Notes: a model not told the origin generated them from the sequence alone. Shown: positions 1-12,218, numbered from the stretch's first letter. The stretch: 64,000 nt of DNA from Dillenia suffruticosa (GCA_033439265.1 JAVTVX010000035.1:17262001-17326000); one strand, 5' to 3'. Numbers and translations: made by a program.

Positions 1-2550
1 CAAATGAATGGCAGATATCTGCGTGACGTCTGGTGATCCACATCTTGCCACATCTTGTCTTCAAAAGATGAGAAACAATGAAAGGAAAACATGGAGGAAC
101 ATATTTGTGTGGGACTTGCGAACTTCTCTGGTATCAGTCTCCCTTTGTTGTCAGCATAATAGTTTGTGATTCTTTTTCTAATATGATATTTTTGTCGAGG
201 ATTTTTTGGTTCATGTAATTTTTATCAAGTACATATTACAGCAATAAGTATTTAAGAAAGTATCAGTCAAAATTACTCTACACTATCTGTAACTCCACCT
301 TCTACGAGTCAACAAGTGACTGAGTCCATCTTATATGTAACTGGAGTTGCAATGGCAATTAATTTCAAGTTTGATCTTTAAGGGAAAAATTAGAGTTGTT
401 TTGTTAGCTATTAGTTCGAAACGGGGATGTTGTTTTTATTCTACATTTTGAGGACATAATGGAGGCAAGAACATGCCATTCTATGTCCACAAATCAATTG
501 GGGGTCTATCTTAATAGGAAAAGACAAATGGGTGTTTTAATCGTATCCAATGGTCAAATAATATGTATAATTTAATTGGTATTATATTATTTCTCCTTAA
601 TAACTGTCAATCAATTTGCAACATTTGTGTGCTATAATTTTGCAACGAATTGACTATATGTTAAATTTTGCATTAAAACTATTATTTAGCGCCTTCTAAA
701 TAAATAATTAACAATTAATTAATTTATTTTTTGTTTTATTTTTTTTTTATTACGAAACAAGTTTAAAGTCCACCATAATGAATTTCGAGTAAAGAAGCAA
801 ATCTTATTGAAACTGGAAAATTTTTTAAATATAAATTAAAAATAACTACTAAACTTTTGTTGTTGTCAATTATACCCAAAACCCTTTAAAATAAAAGTTA
901 AATCCTAATCTATCTCTCTCTCTCTCCCTCTCTGGTCATGGCATAGACAAGCCATGCTATTAGATGTAGGAAGAGAAAGCTAAACTAAAAAAGTTCATGC
1001 TCTGCAACTTATTAAGTTTATTATCTAGGTGTTTGTTGTTAGATATGACTAATCAGGTATTCTATTTTTTTAATTATAGATTTTGAGTTTGAATTTTGAG
1101 AATAGTAAAAAAAAATTTGAGAAAGTCAACTCTTAAAATAGATTTCATAATATTTAAATTAAATTAATCGGATAAAATTTAGATAGATAATAAAATAAAA
1201 TAAAAATTGAGTGTTTGCCCATCTAAATGTCCTTCCAAATTGGATATCGTGTTTAGGTACCAATCGCGATTGAGAATTTCTAACTAGGCGTTATTAATCA
1301 TTCTATTTGTCACATGATTGGTTAGATACCAAGTTTTGTGTAATGGGGAGTCTCACTCTATTTGACATTGGGACGTGACATAACAAGTAGATGTGCTATC
1401 ATGCTATTCACGTCTGCTTATTCAGAAACAAATCAAAATGTGATCCCACGTCACCTGGGTATGCTTTCTCAATTTTCGTATCAATGTCTATTCTCAAATG
1501 TCAATCAAATGATGTTCCAAGTTGGATTTGCAGCAACTCAACAACTACTTTGAATCGTAAGAATTACTATCTTTACTACAAATATGAATATCAAATGTCT
1601 AACCAGCTTTTATGACCCGAATTAGGTAATAAATCAAAACTCAATCCGAAGTTGAAACAATAAAGCTAGCTGTGCTTATAGGACCTCACGCTACCTCAGT
1701 GATCAAATATCAAATAATTCTAGTAATAGCACTAAGGAAATTCGAGAGTTAAAATTCATTTTACAAAACAATTGATAGTCTAGTAATTGAGTGTGTATGT
1801 GCAAAACATCAAATAGTATGAAACAAGACAAAACATTGGAGTATCCGAATCATAATGAAAGTTCACGAAAGATCGAATATTTGAGGGACATGGAAAAATA
1901 AATTAAAGGAAAATAGCTCTAAGATAATCTGTCCTTTTTATTTCAAATCAAATCTCAACAAATTTAAAAGAATTTAACTCATAAAATTACAAGAAAATTA
2001 AGTTTTACAAAGTCTGTATTGTTGAAATTCACTGTGCGAGGTGAGCTTCATGCGCCTCATGCGTGTGGGAAGGAGTTGATCGTCTTCATCTTCAACCTTT
2101 ATTCCAAAAATCCGAAGTTGCTTGAAGATGAAACTATTGCTACCAGCCATATATCAAACCTATAACTTTCTCATCCTAATAATATTGCGCATGCAAGAAC
2201 TTGTTGTAAAGCTTGAAACAGGAGCTTTCCAATGATAAATGACTTGCTACTTAGAAAATTGGGAATAAAGAGAGAGAAGAGCGTCGAAAAATAGGTCATT
2301 TTCATTTTTAGTTATCGAGATTTATTGTTTAAAAATTACATGATTAGTCGAATTTAAATGTATTCAACTTTCTCATTTTATAACCAAATCGTGGATGAGA
2401 TAACTCTTTTGGAAAGCTTGAAGAATTAGCTTTCCAATCATGTACATCTCGCAACCCGGAATATTACAAGCCGTGAGAAAACCTCCCTGAAACTAGGGTC
2501 AGTCAGCAGCCTCCTTATTTTCTAAAATTTTAGAATCTCAATCCCTATCT
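1..2550. other. AT-rich intergenic DNA, no gene seen
   Basis: I find no supportable gene here. The stretch is AT-rich with a short TC run near 915-930. The only open frames are short (under 75 codons), overlap one another and resemble no family I know. It may contain unrecognised transposon fragments. Confidence 0.5.
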
Positions 2551-2684
2551 CACTACCAAAAAAAAGCCATTTAGCAGTGGGCCTCCTTTACCTGCGGCCG
2601 GCATTACCGCTGGTATTGATGGAAAAAAAAAATGTTGAGCCTGTGCCAGCGGCTCAAAAAACCTAAAATCACGTTCTCTTCCTC
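2551..2684. mobile_element. CACTA-type transposon terminus fragment
   Basis: The fragment opens with CACTACCAAAAAAAAGCCAT, the usual look of a plant CACTA (CMC/En-Spm) end. Short GC-rich inverted motifs follow (gcggccggc, ccgctgg, ccagcgg), as in CACTA subterminal regions. It runs straight into the MULE-1 target duplication at 2675-2684, so MULE-1 probably inserted in or at the edge of this element. I did not find the opposite CACTA end. Confidence 0.45.
2675..2684. repeat. Left target-site duplication of MULE-1
   Basis: tctcttcctc here matches tctctccctc at 8575-8584 at 9 of 10 positions, directly outside the terminal inverted repeats. Both are low-complexity pyrimidine sequence, so chance similarity is possible. 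Confidence 0.65.
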
Positions 2685-2767
2685 GACACATGTACGAAAA
2701 TGGCCCCAACGGCTAAACAAAATTTTAAAACAACACACACGCAAAACATATTCAAAATATGGCACAT

Positions 2768-2880
2768 CTATGTCGAGTCTTGAAAACTCAATATGCACTG
2801 TTCATACATATTAAGTTTTCAAAACTCAATATACCAAAAAAAGATAACATGTCGAATCTTGAAAACTTGACATGTTTGGC
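2768..2880. repeat. Left palindrome array of MULE-1 (type B)
   Basis: Two to three imperfect copies of a roughly 25-bp palindrome with arms ATGTCGAGTCTT / AAAACTCGACAT lie just inside the left TIR. They are spaced by tgcactgttcat-like sequence. The same palindrome type recurs at the right end of the element (8300-8490). Confidence 0.75.
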
Positions 2881-3610
2881 CCTTAAAACCCACCCCGCAC
2901 CTTCTTTCTTTCTTTCTTTTTTCCTCTTCTCTTCTGCTTCTCTTCTCTCCTCCGTCCGCAACGCCGACTACAGCAATCTCCCACCCCTCACAGGATCTGC
3001 AACGTCTGAGGGGATCTGCAATGTTGGGGAGGTTAATCGAGCAACATCCATTCGTTTGGAAGATCTGCAATAGCAACTTCGCAAAGGTAAAATCTTTTTG
3101 GTGCTATGCGAAATAGGGTTTATTGATTCTTTGTTGCATGTCTATATTGATTTTTTGTTGATATACATTGTTAAAGTCATTTTTTTTATTGAATTAGATT
3201 TGTAAAAAGTTAATGAGGAAATTTAAAATTTTACGGTTTGCTTGAAATTAGTATTAATTAGGTTTTAGGATTTGTTTGAAATTAATATTAATTTAAGGAT
3301 TATAGTTTTTAATTTTAGGATAAGATTAGGGTTTAGTGTTTTTGGATAAGTTTATTAATTAGTAATTTTAGTAAATTTATTATTTGTAGTTAAATTAATT
3401 TTATTTAACTAATTTGGTTAATTTATTATTAATTTTATTTAAATATATGGTTTGAATTTAAATTTTTAGTAAATTTATAGTTAAATTAGGGTTTTAAAAT
3501 ATATAAATTTAATATTTATAATTAAATTGAAAATTGAATTGAATTTACTATGCTCTTAAATTGACATTTCGATTATATATTAATTAATTATATTTTGATA
3601 TTAAGTAGAA

Positions 3611-6214
3611 ATGACAGATATGGAGAGATTGTTATATTACACGAATAGTGAAATTGTGACATTAGATAATGGAGTGGGTTATGACTGTAGTCCTTCAAAA
3701 TTGATTCGGGTGAAAAAAAATACATCTTTTAATGAGTTATATCCGTAATGTGTAAGGATCTTCGAATCAATTCCATGAGACAATATATAGAGATTTTTCA
3801 TCATTGTCCCGTGGTATAGATACAGGGAGGGAATTTACGGTATGAATTGATACTGATTAATGATGATGACGATATTTTGAACTTGGAGTTTGCGGTGGGT
3901 ATGAGAGTGACTATAACTCATGGATTTGTATAAAGGCATACAATGCTGGAACGTCTGTACAATAAGGTTGTAATTATATGGATGAATATCCATATATCGA
4001 ATCTAGGTTGGATATTGCTATCGCGATGTGGATAACGATATGGATGAGGGAAAAATGGCGGAAGAAGAGGCGGAAGAAGAAGATGAAGAAGAAGAAGAAG
4101 AAGATGTTGGAGAAATATGTCATGGTAGTAGTGATAGTTCTACGAACCAGATAATATTGGGGTCTTCCACAGCCCCTCCACCCATTGGTAGTGGTGGGAG
4201 ATATGTCTATAGTGGACTTGATGACTTAATTCCTTTCATGAGAATTACACTGTGGGGAAATTGTTATGTGACTTTTGAGGAAGATTATAGATTGAAATGC
4301 GATAGTGGCAGTTTTAGCAATGAATTGAAGAATGTGATGAGATTTGAGTCGAAAGAGCAACTTATACATTATGTAAAAATTACATCATGTGGACTATCGC
4401 TATCAATTTCGTTTTGAGAGATCAACCCCTACACTTTGAATAGCGATATGTACCCAAATGGATAAAGATTGTAGGTGGAGATTGCATGCACGTAAAACAA
4501 AACTACTTGGTGCTTTTGTGATAACTGTTGTAGATAGACCACACACATGTGTCAATCCTGGGTTGACACAGGATCATAGACAGTTGGATTCTAATTTGAT
4601 GGCTCGACATTTTCTTAACTACGTAAAAGAAGATCCAAGTGTCAAAGTTTTTTTCTTACGAATAGTTATGACGGAGTGAACCATGTATGCAGTTTCTCGA
4701 AAACGAGTTTGAGCCGCAAAAAGAAGGGTCATAGAGATGATATACGGGGATTAAGATGAATCATACAAAGAGTTGTCTTGACTTTTGAATGCAATAGTCC
4801 AAAGGAATCTGGGATCACAAGAGTCATGGCAGTTGAGTCCATCTCGAGGTAATGGTGAAATGGTTTTTGAGGATGTTTTTTGGGCATTTGGTCCTAATAT
4901 CACGACATTTAGGAGTTGTCAGCCATTGATAAATATAGATGAGACTTATCTATATGGGAAATATAAGTACAAGTTATTGATTGCATACAGTATGGACGGG
5001 GTGAATCACATTGTCCCATTGGCATTCGATTTGGTGGATGGAGAGTCACTTGCGTCGTGATCGTGGTTTTTGATGTGTGTGCGAGACTATATTGTTGGAG
5101 ATAGGCAAGGTCCCATTTGCTTGATTTCAGATCGACATGAAGGTATAGGAGCAACAGTTGCTCGTCCAGAGTTTGGGTGGTCACCTCCGAATGCTGTGTG
5201 GTGCTTTGCATGAGACATGTGGTTAGTAATTTTAACATGCATCACAAAAGTCAGGTTTGCAAGAGAGTCACCACTATTGCTGCATTATAACCATAACGAA
5301 ATAAATTTGATCTATATATGGCAAGGATGAAGGAGATAAAAGATGATGCCTCTAATTACTTTGCGAACATTGCCCTGGAACAGTACACTCTTTCTCACGA
5401 TGGTGGTATTCGTTTTGAGTATATGACCACCAATATCAGTGAAATTTATAATACGGTACTAAAAGGTGTAAGGAATCTACTTGTTTCTGTTTTGGTAATG
5501 AAGATATTTTATAATTCAGTGAACTATTTTGAGACTAGAATGGATGAGGCGAAAGCCGGAATAGCAAGAGGGGAATGGTGCACGAAGTATGCCAATGCAA
5601 TGCTACGAAGGTAGATGAACACCGCAAACATGCATACAGTTGTCTCTTTTAGTAGGGAGAACGGGATTTTCGAGATAGAAACAGGTCATAAACAAATACG
5701 GTATGATCACAAGGGACGTAATAAATAGATCGTCAACGTGAATAATGAATATTGTACACGCGACAAGTGGCAAACGCGGCAAGTGGCAAACGCGACAAGT
5801 GGCAAATGCAACAAGTGGCAAACGTATAGAAGACCTTGCTCGCATGCAATCGCTGCACTAACACGGATGATAATTGATGTACATATGATCGTGGGAAAAT
5901 GGTATACGTGGGAGCAACAATTTCGAGTGTACGAGTCTTATTTTTTGCCGGTGGGAGACAGATCTAGGTGGCCATTCGGTTCGTACCAAAATATCATTCC
6001 TGATGTATCACTAAGGCGTGAGAATGGGAGACCTAAGTCATCTCGATTTCATAACGAGATTGATGTTTGAGAATCAACTTTGTGGCAATCATGTGGTAGT
6101 TGTAGTGTAAAAGGCTATAATCGGAGAAGATGCATGAAACAAATAACATGTGGTCTTTGTGGGAGACAGGGTCACAATCAAAGACATTGCCCAATCATAA
6201 CTCATAAAAATTGA
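3611..6214 (+). pseudogene. Decayed MULE transposase (MULE-1)
   Basis: This is the remnant of a Mutator-like transposase, the nuclear DDE enzyme that excises and inserts the element. The frame opens at 3611 (MTDMERLLYYTN...), matching the PB1-like N-terminus of plant MULE transposases. An acidic Glu/Asp tract follows near 4060-4110, then a DNA-binding region (cRWRLHARK, 4470-4495). The DDE core contains IDETYLYGKYKYKLL and SWFLMCVRDY (4935-5095). A SWIM finger region follows (NNEYC...CSHAIA, 5740-5860), and a CCHC zinc knuckle (CGLCGRQGHNQRHC, 6150-6192) ends the gene. Several frameshifts and stops occur, for example the TGA after DGESLAS near 5058. The SWIM region is disrupted by a 16-bp tandem repeat. 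MULE-2 carries the same gene at 12219-14804. Confidence 0.85.
5759..5822 (+). repeat. Four-copy 16-bp tandem repeat inside the SWIM finger
   Basis: Four consecutive 16-bp units of the form cgcgacaagtggcaaa occupy this stretch with 3 substitutions among them. MULE-2 has a single corresponding unit (gcgggaaatgacaaa near 14401). Three extra units add 48 bp, a multiple of three, so the reading frame after the array is kept. Confidence 0.85.
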
Positions 6215-6416
6215 TAGTATTTGTATTTTAGTTAAAATTAATGTATTATTATTGTAACAGATACTATGTATTTATTAAACTTATGAATTATTTATTTTTA
6301 TTATGTTTGTTATTTATTGATTATTGATATTTTTCAAATTAAATGTGTGTTGTTATTGTTTATTTAATTAAGTGTTTAGATTTTTCTTATTTAACTTTTC
6401 TTTCTTTATTTGGTAG

Positions 6417-7909
6417 ATGGATTTGGGATCTTCTTATCCGAGCCTTTTTCGTTTACAACGATGCCACCGTTCTTCTACAGTTTGGGAGGGATAGGACATG
6501 TCACTTCCTTGACTTGCCGTCGACGTGAGGCCGTGTTACACCGTTAGGAACACGGTCACATCGATGAGCGGGTGCTTTCTCTTTTGAGCACTCGGGATTT
6601 TTGGGCGTAACTCGCTTGCATTTCATTCAGCTAGATTGTCGTTTGATTACAGTGCTGGTGGAGCGATAAAGGCTGGAACAATTTTTACCTCCCCACGGTG
6701 AGATGACTATCACCCTTCATGATATTGAGGTACTTTTAGGGTTACCTGTAGATGGCCATCCCATCATAGCTAGTACGGCGGGAGTGTCGTGGGGTGATCT
6801 ATGTGAGAGCCTTTTAGGTGTTAGATCTCCTCAGTCTGCATTTAGAGGTTATACTTTGAGGATGACGTGATTGTCTGAGATTTTTTTCTGATTTACCCGA
6901 TAGTATAGATGATGTAGTTATTTTGCAGTGGACACGGGTTTACGTTTTACTACTGATAGGGGGTGTGTTGTTTTGTGATAAAACAACATACTATGTACAT
7001 TTACAATTTTTATTACTTTTAGAGGACTTGGAGTTGTTGAGTAGTTATAGTTGGGGGTTTGCGTGCTTTGCATATATATACAAACAGTTTTGTATTGCTA
7101 CGTACGCAGATTCACGTGAGATAGGTGGCGTGCTAGTTTTGTTACTAGACAGTTCAGTTGGACCTACTTTCGATCCTGCCTATTCAGTATAGTTTCGCAC
7201 CATCTCCCGGAGATTCGTCGGTCGTCAAGGAGCTCCTTTGACTTACGTGGTAAGTCTTCTACATTTATCTTGCTTTCATTCTCAATCAATAAATTTAACT
7301 TTTTATTTTAACTAACTTTTATATCATTTCATGTAGTGGAATACTTTGCATGAGATACGAGACACACCGGGTGTTGATGTTCGCGGGCTTGCTTATTCAG
7401 TTATCTCAGTTGTAGCAGATGATATGGCATGTCTTTTGAGTGTTAGACTCGGTAGAGGTGGCGACGACGGTGGTGATACAGACTAAGCATGTGGATGACG
7501 ACGAAGGAGAGGATGACGTACGAGAGCTCGACGCTCATCTAATCATGCATCACCGCCACTCTTTCAATAGCCGGAGGACGTCGCAAGTCCTTCGACTATA
7601 TATGGTGAGTCTTCATCTTTCTATACGCCTATGTTTGATGACTTCCCTCAGATTTTCATTTCGAGAGCTCCTCAGAGGGGAGCTCATCCCTATAGTTTTC
7701 TGGATGAGAGACTAATACAGATTGAGCAAGATGATGCACCATCAGTATATCACGTGTCTCCGCCTGTTTTCTCTGACTCCAGCAACAGGATGTAAGCCCC
7801 TTCCATATCATACAGATAGATGATCTGGACTTAGTTTCTCAGGATGATTGTACTGATGTAGAAGTGATTTAGGTTTTCGACAATATACTAGAAGAAAAAG
7901 ACGAGTTTG
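6417..7909 (+). pseudogene. Decayed plant mobile domain (PMD) gene, MULE-1
   Basis: This gene starts at an ATG preceded by an acceptor-like tag (MDLGSSYPSLFRLQRCHRSS) about 200 bp after the transposase. It belongs to the plant mobile domain group (the aminotransferase-like / MAIN-like domain also carried by some MULEs and Ty3 elements). Recognisable parts are an [11 protein letters not shown] block near 6730-6765 and ...EIGGVLVLLL near 7120-7150. After that the gene jumps directly to FDPAYSV..FRTISRRFVGRQ. Compared with MULE-2 about 480 bp are missing at that junction (near 7160-7170). Acidic sequence DDDEGEDDVREL lies near 7495-7530. Stops and frameshifts are numerous. Confidence 0.75.
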
Positions 7910-8299
7910 ACATTTATTTTCTATAATATATATATTTCTTTCAATTAATAAAATTTCATTTATTTATTTTTTCTGTTAATTATTCGTTACTTAATATTTT
8001 CGGTTTCTTAGATTTGTTATTTTGTTCTAAAATTTGGACTGTGTTGTACATAAATTTGGTTCTATTTTGAAAATTGATTGTGAAAAATACTTGAGAGTTT
8101 GGAGTTTGTAAATAAGGTGAGTATGGAATTTGCTTCGGTTTCTTGGATTTGTTGTTTTGTTCTATTATGAGATTTGGGCTGTATTGTATAAAAATTTGGT
8201 TCTATTTTGAAGATTGATTGTGAAAAAATGCTTTGGAGTTTAGAGTTTGTAAATAGGTTGGGTATAGAATTTACAGAATCAGATTGGAGTGTGCAGTGA

Positions 8300-8490
8300 A
8301 TATGTCTAGTTTTGAAAACTCGACATGCACAGTACATGTCAAATGTGCATGTCGAGTCTTCAACTCGTCATACTCATTTTAAAACATGTCGAGTATTGAA
8401 AACTCGACATATTATTTTTTTTTAGTATGTCAAGTCGTGAAAACTCGATATGCATGAACAGTGCATGTCGAGTTTTTAATACTCGATATA
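8300..8490. repeat. Right palindrome array of MULE-1 (type B)
   Basis: About five copies of the type B palindrome are present, for example 8386-8410 with arms ATGTCGAGTATT / GAAAACTCGACAT. The spacers contain tgcacagtacat and tgcatgaacagtgcat. The array sits just inside the right TIR and mirrors the array at 2768-2880. Confidence 0.8.
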
Positions 8491-8574
8491 AGTATGCTAC
8501 ATTTGGAATATGTTTTTTGGGTGTGTTGTTTTAAAATTTTGTTTGGCTGTTGGGGCCATTTCCGTACATGTCTC

Positions 8575-9214
8575 TCTCTCCCTCGTCTTACTCTTCTCTA
8601 CCTGTTCTCTCTTCGTCTCATCCTCTCCCTATCTCGCAGCTTCATCTCCATACAAATCGACGAATGACGACTCATCTGCATACAAATCAACGAAGGCTTG
8701 TTTTTTCTTTGGCTCATCTCTCAGGTTCGTCTTCTATCTTCTCTTCTTTTCTCCACCTGATCACCATCTTCACCTCCGTTCAATTCTTCTCCTTCTCTCT
8801 CATTTGCATTATCTCTCTTTGCTTCATATAGAGCAAGAGAAGCATGTTACGACTCGCATTCCTTGCGCTCTTCATCGTCTACCTCAAATTCTCGTTTGGT
8901 GAGTTTTGTCTCACTTTTCTTTTCACGAAATTTAGATCGGTTAGATTTAAGGTTTAAAATTTTCAGAGTTCAGTTAGGGTTTCTTTATGTCTGTGTTCTG
9001 ATTATGTTTCTATTTTCATTTTTGAAAAATTAGGGTTTGTGGGGTTCAGAGACACGAAATGAGTTATTCCATTGAAATTTAGGAAATATAAAAGGTAATA
9101 GAAAAGGAAAGAGAATATTTAGTAAAACCAAGGTTTTTACATGGAATAGGGAGGGGAAAACCACAGACAATGATGGAGCCGAGTAGCATCTTGCTTACTT
9201 TTTCAAAGTCTGGA
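8575..9214. other. Unassigned spacer, pyrimidine-rich start
   Basis: After the MULE-1 target duplication there is a CT-rich stretch (8572-8860) that looks like a plant 5' leader. It is followed by AT-rich sequence with a splice-donor-like gtgagttt near 8899. Open frames exist, but none resembles a known protein. It could be the stranded 5' end of a gene or ordinary spacer. Confidence 0.3.
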
Positions 9215-9782
9215 AAGATAAATAGAAGCTTTAGTTTGTCATCAGTCAGAACATAAATACAAGCTTTAGTTTGTCATCTAAGGATTAAGAACCCCCACAA
9301 AAAAGCTCCCCCACTTGCCCACCCCAACTTCAAGCCTGCAAGCAAAGGCAGTCTTCATTGTGATAGATTATTTGTGACTTTAAAGAACAAGTAACTTGGT
9401 GATGACATAAGCAAAGATTGGGAACTCGTAGATGGTGAAGAAATCTAGTATTACCTCCTCCTATGAAAGAAGACGAAGCATGCAAGTGAAGGTAGTCTTA
9501 GTCATTATGGATTATTTGTGACTTCAAAGATCAAAAAATTAGTTTGGTGGTTGCATAAGCAAAGATCAAGAACTAGTAGATGAAGAATCTAGCATGACCT
9601 CTTCTTATGTTGTTAATATTTTGAAGGACTATGAACATGTATCATGTAACACCTTTTTCTTTCAATAGTTACATCAAGTTACACCTTTTATCATGAGAAA
9701 ATGCATAATTATTATTATTTTCTTTAAGAGGGGTCCATTTATACCGTTGTAAGTCATCTTATGCTGGTACCATTTTTCTAGA
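9215..9782 (+). repeat. Left arm of a large inverted repeat
   Basis: This segment matches the reverse complement of 18977-19520 over most of its length. Shared blocks include the ends gctttagtttgtcatct / agatgacaaactaaagc and gtaagtcatcttatgctggtac / gtaccagcgtaagatgactta. Each arm also holds two diverged copies of an internal unit of about 130 bp (gcaagcaaaggcagtctt... and gcaagtgaaggtagtctt...). It is probably two copies of one unnamed non-autonomous element in opposite orientation. Confidence 0.75.
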
Positions 9783-9945
9783 GACATGTATGAAAATAAT
9801 ATTTTTTAAAAAAAAAATTTTAAATCAATACTGTTGGAAAAATATTTTCAAATCTAACACTCACATGTCAAGTTTTGAAGATTCAATATGGTACTGTTTA
9901 TTGAGCAGTATTGTTCATAAAATAGTACCATGTCAAGAGTATACA
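9781..9945. mobile_element. Truncated MULE-related MITE
   Basis: The element starts with GAGACATGTATGAAAATAAT, the same TIR start as the right end of MULE-1. An A-rich block and aaatattttcaaa follow, then type B-like palindrome remnants (catgtcaagttttgaagattcaatatgg) and a tactgtttattgagcagta spacer. It sits exactly where the inverted-repeat arm stops matching. I see no right TIR, so it looks truncated. Confidence 0.55.
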
Positions 9946-11242
9946 CAGTCGACTAAGTTTAACTATTAGTTAACAAAATCATCTGCAGAAAAGACTAATG
10001 GTCGATTAAGTAAAATGAGTTGTTAACTCCACGGAAACATTACTTCTGTAGAAAAAGCTGACAGGTGGTTGAAGCACTTGACGTTCATTAATGGGCAATA
10101 TTTGAAAAGCTCTCTAACCACAACGGCTATTTGGATGAATGAAGTAAATGAAGATATAAATTGATGATGGATCTATGAAAGAAATAGAGAGGTAAATGCC
10201 AAAAGAAAAATGAATTGCCGAATATTCTAAACATACAACCCTCTGTGTTTCATGCCACATACTCTATTTTTCTTACATTTGCAAAATTTTGTCTCTGAAT
10301 TTCAATTTTTTTACGTTTGAAGTTATAGTTTCATTTACTGTAACACTTATTCTCCTCCTGTACAAATAGTTCAAAGACCAGAGACGGCTTCTCGGTCTGG
10401 GGTTTTAGAGAGAGAAACAACCTGTAGTTTGGGTTAGATAGTGTTTTGAGCGAAAATAATTGTAAAGATTCGAATTGCACCTGGAAATAAGTTTGTTGTA
10501 CTATTGAGTTACAAATAGTGAAAATCCATGTGAAATCTGGGAGTGGACATACATTAGGTTTGGTAGAACTACTATAAGAACTCTGTGTGCTCTTTTCAAT
10601 TTCTATCTCTCTTTCATGCTCTGCTTTCTTTATTTTTCAACCCATTCATCTCTCAGTCATTCCCAATAAAATGAAAAACCTCCAAATCAAACAAAAATTA
10701 CTGAACAAACTATTCAAGCCCTCTAGATTGTTCTTCAAATGTCGATATAGACTATTAAAAATCTAGATGCAATATATATGTAATGATATGATGGTTAAGG
10801 AGTTAATTGAAGAGATAGTTTTATATAGAAATGAATAACGTAGGAGAACAACAACAAGTTAAATCATCTCTTGGTCTTTGCAAACTTATATGGATAATTA
10901 GTTTATTTGTTTGATTTATTTATTATTTTTTCTCATTTTAAAATTTTAACTATTTTATATTTGTTTTTTAAATGGTGGATTTTAAAATTTGTGAACAAGG
11001 GTTTGCCGTTGTTGTAGTAGAAAATGTGTTTGTGCTCCTGAATTTTAAGGAAAAAATCAGCTGAAGAGACTGAACCGGACGGGTCAAACTATAAAATCTT
11101 TTAGTTTCATCCCTCGCATGGGATTTGGATCCGTCTCAAAGAAAGGAGGATGCACGGTTTCTGTTTCTAAAGCCTAAATTTGAAGGTTTGGCTGCTATAG
11201 AAGTATTAATTTTCTTAGTTTCAATTGACTGAGATAGATGAT
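9946..11242. other. AT-rich spacer upstream of MULE-2
   Basis: I see no gene here. A segment near 11105-11240 (with gtctcaaagaaaggag and cctaaatttgaaggttt) resembles 20935-21040 inside GPP intron 2. This stretch was probably part of the GPP upstream region before MULE-2 inserted. Confidence 0.4.
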
Positions 11243-11252
11243 TATTAAATGT
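11243..11252. repeat. Left target-site duplication of MULE-2
   Basis: tattaaatgt here is identical to 17607-17616, immediately outside the TIRs. The match is perfect over 10 bp and fits Mutator-like transposition. Confidence 0.85.
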
Positions 11253-11331
11253 GAGCTTTGTACGGATATAACCTAATTAAAAAAAAAATTAAAACAACAC
11301 AACATGCAAAATAAATACAAAAGTAACCTAC

Positions 11332-11515
11332 CTATGTCGTGACTTGAAGTCATATTAAAAATGGGACATGTCGTAAGTTGAACTGACGAGATGAGGCATG
11401 TCGTGACTTCAACTCACGATATAGTCATATCGTGACTTCAACTCACGATATAGTCATGTCGTGACTTCAACTAACAACATACTTATGTTGTGACTTCAAC
11501 TCACGACATGTTCAA
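11332..11515. repeat. Left palindrome array of MULE-2 (type A)
   Basis: About six copies of a palindrome with arms ATGTCGTGACTT / AACTCACGACAT, or variants, are packed here. The central inverted triplets are TGA/TCA instead of the AGT/ACT of MULE-1. The copy beginning near 11430 reads atcgtgacttcaactcacgat. Such arrays flank the transposase genes on both sides of the element. Confidence 0.8.
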
Positions 11516-12218
11516 ACATAACCCCCGTGCCCTTCTCTCTTTTTTTTCCTTCTTCCCCTTTCTGCTACTCCTCTGCTCTACCACGGACGAAGGCATTCTC
11601 CACGTTTGCGCGCACGATCTGCAACAGCCAAGGACATCTGCAACCTGGGGGAAGTGAATTGACCGCGATCCAGAGCTTTTGGAAGTTTTGCACATGAAAT
11701 TTGGTGAAGGAGAATTGTTATTGTGCTCCTTGAAATTGGAAATTTTATATGTTTATATCGATTAAATTTTGATGTACATTGTTCAATTGATGTGTTGTTT
11801 GTTGATTTAACTATATTTTAGAGAAATGTAATTAGATATTTAGGTTCAAATTTTTGTTAGAAATTAATGTTAATTTAGGGATTAGAGTTTTTATAATTTG
11901 GGATAAAATTATATTTTAGGGTTTTTTTAATAAATGTATAAATAAGTAAATTTTGTTAGATTTATTATTTGTAGTTAAATGAAATTAGAATGTTTGTTGG
12001 TAAATTTAGTTAATTGATTGTTGTTTTATTACAAATTTAATTATAGGGGTTAAAATTGAAAATTATATTAAATTTATTATTTATAGTTATATTTAAGGTT
12101 TTAAAATATATAAATTTATTATTTATAGTTAAATTGAAAATTGAAATGAATTTTGTATTCTTTTAAATTGTCATTTTAGAATGTATATTAATAAAATGTT
12201 TTTTGATTTTAAGTACAA

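Larger units (their letters stand above)
2685..8574 (+). mobile_element. MULE-1: Mutator-like element with transposase and PMD gene
   Basis: This is a complete DNA transposon of about 5.9 kb. The left end (GACACATGTACGAAAATGGC) and the reverse complement of the right end (GAGACATGTACGGAAATGGC) form terminal inverted repeats that remain alignable for about 120 bp. It is flanked by a 10-bp target duplication with one mismatch: tctcttcctc at 2675-2684 and tctctccctc at 8575-8584. This size fits the 9-11 bp duplications of Mutator-like elements. The order inside is palindrome array, decayed transposase, decayed PMD gene, palindrome array. Stops and frameshifts in both genes mean it is not autonomous now. 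Confidence 0.88.

Noticed and set aside
4028..4417. Acidic ORF as a separate host gene
   Set aside because: It is the Glu/Asp-rich part of the MULE-1 transposase, bracketed by frameshifts; the same tract occurs in MULE-2.
8510..8902. ORF after the MULE-1 right end as a membrane protein
   Set aside because: It starts inside the TIR, is driven by CT-rich sequence, and resembles no family; hydrophobicity comes from Leu/Ser/Phe codons of the pyrimidine tract.
11332..11515. Regularly spaced repeats as a CRISPR array
   Set aside because: The units are palindromes with variable spacing inside transposon termini of a plant genome; there are no unique spacers and no cas genes.
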